DNA of 20,114 nucleotides from the NCBI GenBank assembly GCA_028287225.1, contig JAQBPZ010000273.1, forward strand, positions 1-20,114, in the 5' to 3' direction. A model generated the notes under the pieces. That model was not told where the DNA came from, made no database searches, and was given only the letters and a program-made list of their open reading frames with translations. Source of the stretch: Gemmatimonadota bacterium (GTDB taxonomy: Bacteria; Gemmatimonadota; Gemmatimonadetes; Gemmatimonadales; Gemmatimonadaceae). The position numbers and the translations under genes were made by a program. This document shows positions 1 to 5,749 of this stretch, piece by piece. The number at the start of each line of letters is the position of its first letter. The first letter of the stretch is position 1.

Positions 1-244
1 TCATCTGCGCGATGACGTAGTCGCGGGTGCGCTCCTGGGCCGGCGTGCCGGCGACGTGGGTCTCCGCACTCAGGATCCTGGAATGCTCGCGTGCCCGTGC
101 CGCATCGGGCCGGCTGATCGCCTGCGCCTCCAGGGCGCGCTCGGCCGCCGAGGACGCGGCGGTGTAGCCGGGTAGCGGCGCAGCCTGCTGCGCCGAGAGC
201 AGCGCTGGCGTGGCCAGGAGGGAGAGGTAGATGAAGTGGCGCAT
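1..244 (-). CDS. Secreted M28-family-like peptidase, N-terminal 81 residues (3' end outside window)
   Basis: Only the first 81 codons are present; the gene continues past the left edge. The protein opens with a signal peptide (MRHFIYLSLLATPALLSAQQ) with probable cleavage after AQ near residues 19-20. A helical stretch rich in Ala, Glu and Arg follows, then ILSAETHVAGTPAQERTRDYVIAQM at about residues 57-81. That last stretch resembles the start of M28 metallopeptidases of the glutamate carboxypeptidase II type, where a 'PHxAGTxxxxxxAxYV' segment precedes the PA and zinc-peptidase domains. Family assignment rests on this short segment because the zinc ligands lie outside the window. The ATG at 242-244 is the natural start because the signal peptide begins there. 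An export role is well supported; the exact substrate is not. Confidence 0.7.
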   Translation of the reverse strand, partial: MRHFIYLSLLATPALLSAQQAAPLPGYTAASSAAERALEAQAISRPDAARAREHSRILSAETHVAGTPAQERTRDYVIAQM

Positions 245-345
245 CGTCACGTATGAAGGGGTATGTGGTCGCGCCAATATCCCACCGTGGCGGCGTTGGC
301 ACTAGCGGTATTCATTTGCCGCGGCTGGAGACGGTACGGTGCTCG

Positions 346-396
346 TGGCGTCAGGTTCGGAGCGAATTTGCCGGATGCACCGAGAACTGCCGAATC
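346..396 (+). repeat. Left inverted repeat (IR-L) of the GxxExxY cassette
   Basis: This 51-bp segment matches the reverse complement of 793-843 at 40 of 51 positions without gaps. The first 16 bases (TGGCGTCAGGTTCGGA) are identical and the inner end shares ACTGCCG followed by RATC. The repeat lies just before and into the possible 5' end of the GxxExxY gene; an alternative start (ATG at 375) falls inside it. Together with the right copy it frames the gene like the ends of a small mobile cassette. Confidence 0.8.
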
Positions 397-407
397 ATCT
401 CAGTGGT

Positions 408-794
408 ATGCCCGAGTGGGATCGCACCCGAACGATCATCGCTGCGTTCTACGAGACCTACAACGAGCTTGGGTATGGCTACCTCGAATCCGTGTATCGA
501 GATGCCCTGGCAATCGAGCTTCGAGCGCGCGGCATGCAGGCCCAATGCGAGATGCCGGTGCGGGTCTTCTACAAGCAGCACGGGGTCGGCCTGTTCCGCG
601 CTGACATGATCGTCGACGATCGGGTCATCGTGGAGCTGAGGGCGGGAGCTGTGCTTGGCCCGACCGACAAGCGCCAACTGGTCAATTACCTGCGAGCCAC
701 GACCCTCGACGTCGGACTCCTGCTCCACTATGGCCCCGACCCGAAATTCTACCGCCTCGTGTCACCACGAGTCCTGAGGGCAGACGAATCCTGA
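408..794 (+). CDS. GxxExxY family protein (PD-(D/E)XK nuclease fold)
   Basis: A 128-residue protein with the family hallmark G-Y-L-E-S-V-Y at residues 24-30. The segments FYETYNELGYGYLESVY, FRADMIVDDRVIVEL, QLVNYLRAT and DVGLLLHYG follow in the usual order and at usual length. Pfam places this family in the PD-(D/E)XK nuclease superfamily; no cellular role is established. The likely acidic residues are D66 and E76. The position that is normally Lys in 'VxELKA' is Arg78 here, which could affect catalysis. I chose the ATG at 408 because the product then has normal family length and starts outside the inverted repeat. ATG 375 would add 11 residues encoded by the repeat. Neither start has a clear Shine-Dalgarno site. 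Codon third positions look less GC-rich than in the neighbours, suggesting transfer. It converges with the marC-like gene. Confidence 0.8.
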   Translation: MPEWDRTRTIIAAFYETYNELGYGYLESVYRDALAIELRARGMQAQCEMPVRVFYKQHGVGLFRADMIVDDRVIVELRAGAVLGPTDKRQLVNYLRATTLDVGLLLHYGPDPKFYRLVSPRVLRADES

Positions 795-843
795 TCCGGC
801 AGTTTCCGGTACACCCGCTGCATCCGTTCCGAACCTGACGCCA
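793..843 (-). repeat. Right inverted repeat (IR-R) of the GxxExxY cassette
   Basis: Reverse-complement partner of 346-396, 40 of 51 identical and ungapped. It starts inside the TGA stop codon of the GxxExxY gene (792-794), so the coding region ends exactly at the repeat. Beyond it, CCTGACGCCAC recurs at 860-870, a partial second copy of the repeat tip at about 26 bp spacing. That outer copy extends the match with the left end to TCGTGGCGTCAGG (343-355 against 860-872). Confidence 0.8.
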
Positions 844-881
844 CCGCGACCCCGGATAGCCTGACGCCACGACGATCCCGA

Positions 882-1511
882 CTACGTCCGCCACGCCTCC
901 AGCACGCCCGTGATCACGAACTGCACCGCGATCGCCGCGAGCAGCAGGCCCATGATGCGCGTGAGCACGCGGATGCCCGTCGCCCCCATGCGCAGCACGA
1001 GCGTCTCGGCCACGCGCAGCGTGATCCAGGCGATCAGGCACGCCAGGATGATGGAGCCGTAGACGGCGATGCTCTGGGCGGAGGTCTTCGCCTGGCCGCT
1101 CAGCACCATCACCGTGGAGATCGCCCCGGGACCGGCGAGCATCGGCATCGCGAGCGGCGTGATGGCCACGTCGTCCTTCGCGCGGCCCTCCACGATCTCC
1201 GGATCCCCCTCCTGCGTCGTGCGATTGCCGTGGAGCATGTCCATGGCCACCACCCACAGGATGAGGCCACCGGCGATCCGGAAGGCGGGCATCGTGATGC
1301 CGAACAGCCCGAAGATCGCGCGCCCCGCCGCCGCGAAGGTGATCATCAGCAGCGCGGCGGCGATGCACGCCCGCACCGCCGTGTTGCGCCGCTGCGCGGT
1401 GTCCTGTCCCTGCGTGATCACGAGGTACGTCGGCACGATCGCGATCGGGTCCACGATGAACAGGACCGACGTGAAGGTGACGAGCGCGAACTGGAAGAAG
1501 TTCGTCAGCAT
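882..1511 (-). CDS. MarC family (UPF0056) integral membrane protein
   Basis: A 209-residue, very hydrophobic protein with about six membrane helices, the usual size for MarC/NAAT proteins. Recognisable family segments are the N-terminal 'FFQFALVTFTSVLFIVDPIAIVP' region, GLFGITMPAFRIAGGLIL, and the central ITPLAMPMLAGPGAIST, matching the family's conserved 'xPLAxPxLxGPGxI' motif. Its role is uncertain: the name came from a multiple-antibiotic-resistance link later withdrawn, and some archaeal relatives were reported to transport amino acids. The ATG at 1509-1511 shares its A with the TGA of the upstream Smr gene (TGATG), so translational coupling is likely. An in-frame TTG at 1512-1514 is possible but less likely. 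The gene ends about 10 bp from the outer part of the GxxExxY cassette. Confidence 0.9.
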   Translation of the reverse strand: MLTNFFQFALVTFTSVLFIVDPIAIVPTYLVITQGQDTAQRRNTAVRACIAAALLMITFAAAGRAIFGLFGITMPAFRIAGGLILWVVAMDMLHGNRTTQEGDPEIVEGRAKDDVAITPLAMPMLAGPGAISTVMVLSGQAKTSAQSIAVYGSIILACLIAWITLRVAETLVLRMGATGIRVLTRIMGLLLAAIAVQFVITGVLEAWRT

Positions 1512-2131
1512 CAATCGTAGGCGTCCATGGCCGCGTCGATCGCCGCCCGCAGCCGGCGCTCCCGCTCGGCCGCCGGCCCCTCGCCCATCTTCGCCCCGAG
1601 CTCACCGAACAGCCGGAGCATCTCGGTCTCCACGAACGGCCCGCGGTCGTGGATGCCCAGGGAGTCGAGCGAGCGCTCGGCCAGCACGCGGAGCGCATCC
1701 CGCGTGGCGTTGGACAGGATGGAGAGCGTGGGCGGGGCCGCCGGCGGGGGCAGCGGAGCCGGGGCGTTGCGCCGCGCGGCGGCCGCATGCACCGCCTTGA
1801 TGGGCGCCAGCGTCACCACGAACGAGCCGGCCGTGTGCTCCGCGAATCCCTCGATGACCCCCTTCTTCTTCAGGTCGTGAAATGCGCGGATGCTCGCCTC
1901 CCGCACCACCGAGATCCCGTCCTCGCTGTTGTTGCCGCGGCCCGTGACGACGAGCACCTCACCCGACTGCTGCATCTGGTGCTGCCGCAGCCAGCTGTCC
2001 ACGCGCGTCGCGGCCTCGGCGGCGGTGGGGAGCGAGGCGCGCAGGTTGAGCGTCCGCGTGCCGCCGAAGCGCACCTCGTCGAAGGCCTGCTGCAGCCCCG
2101 AGAACCCCTGGACGCGCCGTGGTGCGGACAC
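1511..2131 (-). CDS. Smr/MutS2 C-terminal-type domain protein with extra C-terminal helical region
   Basis: A 206-residue protein. Residues 26-110 form an Smr-like domain: TLNLRASLPTAAEAATRVDSWL, the VLVVTGRGNNSEDG loop at 59-72, VREASIRAF, then KKKGVIEGFAEHTAGSFVVTLAP. Classical Smr domains have HGKG or TGxG here, so TGRG fits. Smr domains bind or nick nucleic acids, but this subgroup's role is unknown. A Pro/Ala linker (about 122-135) joins it to a charged helical region (about 138-206). The GTG at 2129-2131 is chosen because it lies two bases after the phosphatase stop and the following residues match the domain; there is no nearby in-frame ATG. The stop overlaps the marC-like start, so the gene sits in a phosphatase-Smr-MarC operon. 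Confidence 0.8.
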   Translation of the reverse strand: MSAPRRVQGFSGLQQAFDEVRFGGTRTLNLRASLPTAAEAATRVDSWLRQHQMQQSGEVLVVTGRGNNSEDGISVVREASIRAFHDLKKKGVIEGFAEHTAGSFVVTLAPIKAVHAAAARRNAPAPLPPPAAPPTLSILSNATRDALRVLAERSLDSLGIHDRGPFVETEMLRLFGELGAKMGEGPAAERERRLRAAIDAAMDAYD

Positions 2132-2133
2132 GG

Positions 2134-3747
2134 TCAGCGCGGCGCGCCGGGGACGAGCGCCCGCACCAGCACGCGGCCATCCACGCGCTCGGTGGGCGGC
2201 ACGCCGGCCACGTGGGCGAGCGTCGGCGCCATGTCGGCGACGAGGGCCCGCTCGGTGAAGCGCGCCGTGCGGAACCACGGGCCGTAGAAGATCACCGGCA
2301 CGTGCGCGTCGTCATCGTACGGCGCGCCATGCTCGGCGATGGTCGCGCCGGCTGGATATGCGCCCTGCACCGGGGTGATGACCCATTCCACCGGTGAGTC
2401 GGGCGGGATCATGTGCATCCAGCGGCGCGTCACCGCGTTCCGCACGGTGTCCCGCGGCGAGAGGTCGCGCACACGGTCCACGCGGGCAATGCCGGGCGTC
2501 GTGCGCACGACGTCGGCGAACCGGCGCAGGATCGGCTCGGGATCCACGCGTGCCGCGGCGAACGCGGCACGATTCACATAGACCAGCGGACCATCCATCG
2601 TGATCGCCGAGGTGTCCACGCCATTCACGCGCAGGGCGGACTTGAGCCCGACCGCCGCCGGCGACAGGTCGTATCGCACCGGCGCCGGCCGGCCGGCACG
2701 CTGCGCGGCGAGCTCGGGATACGACGTCACGCCATGGTCCGCCGTGAGCGCGAACACGATGGTGCTCGAGTCGCGCAGCCTGTACAGCGAGTCGATGAAG
2801 GTGCCGAGCGCACGGTCCAGCCGCAGGATGTTGTCGTGCTGCTCGCGCGAGTCGGGGCCGTACCGGTGGCCGATGTAGTCCGTGGCCGAGAGGGAGACCG
2901 CGAGGATGTCCGTCTGTGGACCGGTGCCGAGCCCCAGCGTCTGGAGGCCGGCCAGCGCGGCATCGAGCGTGAGCGCGTCCATCCACGGGGTGGACGGCAG
3001 GTCGGCGGCGGCACGGGCCGAGTCGGTGGACTGCACGTGCGGAAAGGTGAAGCCCTTCCCGTTGTTCTCCACGGGCACGCTGTCCGGCTCGGCGTACTCG
3101 CCGGGCGGCAGGAGCAGCGTCCAGGCTCGTCCCGCGGTGCGCTGCGCGGTGCGGCGCGCGTTCACGGCGCGGATCCACGTCGGCAGCGTGTCGGCGTAGT
3201 AGCGGCTGGTGGTGAACTCGCCGTTCGACGTTGCATACCAGAAGACCTGCTGCTTCGCGCGCCCCATCGGGAGGATTGCCCCGCGATCCTTGCGAGAGAT
3301 GGAGAGCGCCCGCGAGCGTGCGTCACGCGTGCGGAGCCAGTCGATCAGCACGCTGCCGCGGAAGCGGTAGGGCGACGCCGGCGCATCGCGCGACGTGAGC
3401 AGGGGCGCCTGCGGGTCCTCGACGCCGGCGGTGTTGCGCAGGATGCCCGTGGAGTTCGGGAAGCGGCCCGACATGGTGACCGAGTGTCCCGGCGCGGTCT
3501 CGGTGACCCCGTGCTCCTGGAAGGCGTTCGTGAAGAACGCGCCATGCTGGGAGAGCCGCGCGAGGCCGCCGGTGAGCTGGCCGCGCCAGCGCTCCAGGTA
3601 GTCGGGGCGCATCTGGTCCACCGTCAGGAAGACGATGAGCCGGGGACGCTGCGGGGCCGCCGCCTGGGCGGCGAGGCGCGAGGCGCCGAGGGCGACGGCA
3701 GCCGTCGCGAGGACGGCGGCGAGGCGGCGTGACGAGCGGAGCGGCAT
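2134..3747 (-). CDS. PafA-like secreted alkaline phosphatase
   Basis: A 537-residue protein with a signal peptide (basic start, then AAVLATAAVALGASRLAAQ, cleavage near 28). It belongs to the nucleotide pyrophosphatase/alkaline phosphatase superfamily. Metal ligands are visible: D44 in TVDQM, T84 as probable nucleophile in TETAPGHS, D290 and H294 in ATDYIGHRYG, D337-H338 in TADHG, and a C-terminal His in the EHGAPYDDDAHVP region. N105 lies 21 residues after the nucleophile and the SRKDR segment supplies K153 and R155. These match the Asn, Lys and Arg that bind phosphate monoesters in PafA (T79, N100, K162, R164), so a monoesterase rather than a diesterase is expected. It should act in the periplasm, releasing phosphate from organic monoesters. 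It leads the coupled Smr and MarC genes. Confidence 0.9.
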   Translation of the reverse strand: MPLRSSRRLAAVLATAAVALGASRLAAQAAAPQRPRLIVFLTVDQMRPDYLERWRGQLTGGLARLSQHGAFFTNAFQEHGVTETAPGHSVTMSGRFPNSTGILRNTAGVEDPQAPLLTSRDAPASPYRFRGSVLIDWLRTRDARSRALSISRKDRGAILPMGRAKQQVFWYATSNGEFTTSRYYADTLPTWIRAVNARRTAQRTAGRAWTLLLPPGEYAEPDSVPVENNGKGFTFPHVQSTDSARAAADLPSTPWMDALTLDAALAGLQTLGLGTGPQTDILAVSLSATDYIGHRYGPDSREQHDNILRLDRALGTFIDSLYRLRDSSTIVFALTADHGVTSYPELAAQRAGRPAPVRYDLSPAAVGLKSALRVNGVDTSAITMDGPLVYVNRAAFAAARVDPEPILRRFADVVRTTPGIARVDRVRDLSPRDTVRNAVTRRWMHMIPPDSPVEWVITPVQGAYPAGATIAEHGAPYDDDAHVPVIFYGPWFRTARFTERALVADMAPTLAHVAGVPPTERVDGRVLVRALVPGAPR

Positions 3748-3769
3748 GCGGGGGCCGGTAGCGGCGCCC

Positions 3770-3800
3770 GGCGGTCCCGGAGCCCTCCTCCGGACCGCCG
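3770..3800 (-). other. GC-rich hairpin between the beta-barrel gene and the phosphatase gene
   Basis: CGGCGGTCCCGGAG at 3770-3783 pairs with CTCCGGACCGCCG at 3788-3800, a 13-bp stem with one bulged C and a 4-nt loop. There is no T-run, so it is not a standard terminator on sequence alone. It lies in the 77-nt gap between two minus-strand genes and could attenuate read-through or protect the phosphatase mRNA 5' end. Confidence 0.45.
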
Positions 3801-3824
3801 CGCGCGTTCGTCATGCAATCTACA

Positions 3825-5111
3825 TCAGAAGTCGCCCGAGCCCCCGAAGCGGGGGTTCACGATGTTGTTGAGCACCGAGCCGAAGGTGTAGCTGATCCCC
3901 ATGAAGGCGAACGCGGTGTACGTGGTGGCCGCCTGGTTCTGCCGCAGCAGCACCTCCTCGCGCGTCAGGCTGCCCTTGGGGAGGTAGATCTGGTCGTGCA
4001 GCACGGTGTAGTACCCGAAGAGGTTCAGGCTCAATCCCTTGAACAGGCGCACGTCCGCCTCCGGGTTGAAGGTCAGGCGGCTCTTGCTCAGGTCGTTGAG
4101 GTAGTGGGAGCCGCTCACCTGGAAGCTCACCGAGCCCCACTTCTGCTTCTGCGAGAGGTTCATCACCAGCGCCTCGAAGGGCAGCGTCTCGCGCGTCCTG
4201 AAGTACACCGTCGTGTCCTCGTACCGGAAATGGCGCACGCCGGCCGTGTACAGGAACGACAGCATGTGCCGCGTGGATTCCTTGTAGGGGTACACGTTGT
4301 ACTCCAGCGCCGGGCTCACGGTGGCGAAGAGATGTTGGTTCAGGTAGGTCGACGACCCCGCGCTCGCCCGGGCGCCGGCCGACCAGTGCTCGGTGAGGCT
4401 CTTCACCTGCTCGGCGGAGCCGCTGTAGTTGCGCCGGATGCTCGTGATCCGGTCGCCGTCGATGGCGAACGACTGGCCATCGTAGCTCTCGTTGATCCGG
4501 AAGCTCGTCTTCCACGCTTCGGTCACGCGTGACGCGCTGAGCGATCCGAAGATGTTGTCGTTCGAATAGTCGCGTTCCCGGTTGCCATTGAAGTTCGCGC
4601 TCGCGCGGAACACCCACGCGTTCCATGGATCGCGCTTCGGCGCGGTGACGGAATCCCTGGCCGTCGCGGCCTCCACCGCCACCGTGGTGCGGGCGCGCTC
4701 CGGACTGCGCGCCAGGTAGCGCGCCAGCCCGAGCTTCACGGTGCGGGACAGCGCCTGGCGCTCGTCGTCCTCCGTGGCGCCCTGGGCGGTGGTCACGGAG
4801 ATCGTGTCGTTCACGCCCGCGAACCGGTGCTGCCCGTAGAACGCCAGCACGAACGCGCTGCCGCCGCCGCCGGTGGTTTCCCGCGTGACCAGCACGTGCA
4901 CGTCGGCCGCGGTTCGCTCGCGCACGTGGTCCACGAACGCGATGTCGGTGCGGTAGAAGTCGCGGTCGCAGTAGAAGCCACTGCAATCCAGGAAGACCGA
5001 GAACGCGCGTGCGCCCTGCGCCGCGGCTCGGCCAGGCATCAGCAGCAGGAGGACGAGCGCGGCCGCGTGCGCGAGCCGGCGCCACGCGGGCGCGAAAGCT
5101 GGGAGTCGCAA
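3825..5111 (-). CDS. Outer-membrane beta-barrel protein with conserved N-terminal periplasmic domain
   Basis: About 428 residues if started at the TTG at 5109-5111, which gives a full signal peptide (RRLAHAAALVLLLLMPGRAAAQ, cleavage near 32). Residues 36-135 form a compact domain: VFLDCSGFYCDRDFYRTDIAFVDHV, then ADVHVLVTRETTGGGGSAFVLAFYG, and KLGLARYL. I associate this pattern with uncharacterised envelope proteins of Gemmatimonadota and Bacteroidota. Cys43 and Cys48 could form a disulfide. The remainder alternates polar and aromatic residues as in transmembrane beta strands and ends in Phe, the usual barrel-insertion signal. No ATG precedes the signal peptide core; the ATG at 5038-5040 would remove most of it. 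No Shine-Dalgarno is seen at the TTG, so the start is uncertain. Function is unknown. Confidence 0.75.
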   Translation of the reverse strand: MRLPAFAPAWRRLAHAAALVLLLLMPGRAAAQGARAFSVFLDCSGFYCDRDFYRTDIAFVDHVRERTAADVHVLVTRETTGGGGSAFVLAFYGQHRFAGVNDTISVTTAQGATEDDERQALSRTVKLGLARYLARSPERARTTVAVEAATARDSVTAPKRDPWNAWVFRASANFNGNRERDYSNDNIFGSLSASRVTEAWKTSFRINESYDGQSFAIDGDRITSIRRNYSGSAEQVKSLTEHWSAGARASAGSSTYLNQHLFATVSPALEYNVYPYKESTRHMLSFLYTAGVRHFRYEDTTVYFRTRETLPFEALVMNLSQKQKWGSVSFQVSGSHYLNDLSKSRLTFNPEADVRLFKGLSLNLFGYYTVLHDQIYLPKGSLTREEVLLRQNQAATTYTAFAFMGISYTFGSVLNNIVNPRFGGSGDF

Positions 5112-5137
5112 CGGAGTTAGGGGCGGTGGGAAAGGAA

Positions 5138-5172
5138 GGCGCGCGGACTTCCCCGAGGGAAGCCCGCGCGCC
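5138..5172 (-). terminator. Strong hairpin, probable terminator of the argCBD-GNAT operon
   Basis: GGCGCGCGGACTTCCC (5138-5153) pairs with GGGAAGCCCGCGCGCC (5157-5172) at 15 of 16 positions with a 3-nt loop. Read on the minus strand it is followed by TTCCTTTCCC, a pyrimidine run with several T. It lies about 80 bp after the GNAT stop and just before the beta-barrel gene, so it would separate the arginine operon from the envelope gene. It may also lie within the beta-barrel gene's 5' untranslated region. Confidence 0.65.
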
Positions 5173-5251
5173 ACAAATGTCCGTTCCGGCCGCCGCCCCG
5201 CCAGCCCCGTCCGATGTCTTCTTCGTGAAGAAATTTTAATGTTGGGCTTCG

Positions 5252-5749
5252 CTAGGCTGCCCGGATGAGGGGTGCCGCCTCCAGCACCTTCGCGAAGCAG
5301 TACTCGTTGCACGCGAAGCGCCGCGCGCAGCCCAGGCAGTCGCGCCGGATCTTCTCCGGATACCGCGCGCGCTCCACGCGGGTGTACCCGACCGCCGCGA
5401 AGAACTCCGGCTGCAGCGTCAGCGCGAACACGTCATGAATCCCCCGCTTGCGCGCCAGCGCCTCCACGGCGCTCACGATCGCGCGCCCCACCCCGCGGCC
5501 GTGTGCGGAGCGTGCCACCGCGATCGCCGCCACCTCCGCCACGCTCGGCGAATATTCCTTGAGTGCGCCGCACGCCAGCAGCTCGCCCGACGCGCCTTCC
5601 ACCACCACGTAGTCGTCGATGGCCAGCGCGATGACGTCCGGCGACCGGCGCAGCATCTGCCCCTCGTCGGCGAAGGTGTTGTTCAGCCGCGAGATCGCCG
5701 CGGCGTCGGCGTGGCGCGCGCGGCGCACCCGGTAGTCGGCGATCGTCAT
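5252..5749 (-). CDS. GNAT acetyltransferase, probable short-form N-acetylglutamate synthase
   Basis: A 165-residue single-domain GNAT protein. The acetyl-CoA motif is at 77-92 (AVARSAHGRGVGRAIV) and the fold continues through VFALTLQPEFFAAVGYTRVER (107-127). The tail KIRRDCLGCARRFACNEYC (133-151) resembles the 'EKxxxDCxxCPxxxxC' end of short bacterial N-acetylglutamate synthases. As last gene of argC-argB-argD it most likely makes N-acetylglutamate from glutamate and acetyl-CoA, the first step of the pathway; no classical ArgA or ArgJ is in the window. The ATG at 5747-5749 overlaps the argD TGA (TGATG), which fixes the start. Four cysteines (138, 141, 147, 151) in a CX2CX5CX3C pattern may bind metal. 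Activity on another amino acid cannot be excluded. Confidence 0.8.
   Translation of the reverse strand: MTIADYRVRRARHADAAAISRLNNTFADEGQMLRRSPDVIALAIDDYVVVEGASGELLACGALKEYSPSVAEVAAIAVARSAHGRGVGRAIVSAVEALARKRGIHDVFALTLQPEFFAAVGYTRVERARYPEKIRRDCLGCARRFACNEYCFAKVLEAAPLIRAA

Noticed and set aside
346..396. tRNA-like GGTTCG motif in the left repeat
   Set aside because: No cloverleaf arms can be drawn around it and the match to the right repeat explains the conservation.
330..890. Target-site duplication around the GxxExxY cassette
   Set aside because: I compared the flanks outside both repeats and saw no matching short direct repeat, so insertion by a classic transposase is not shown.
2413..3732. 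Plus-strand open frame of 439 codons opposite the phosphatase
   Set aside because: The phosphatase on the other strand has every metal ligand in place; the antisense frame is Arg/Gly/Val low-complexity sequence.
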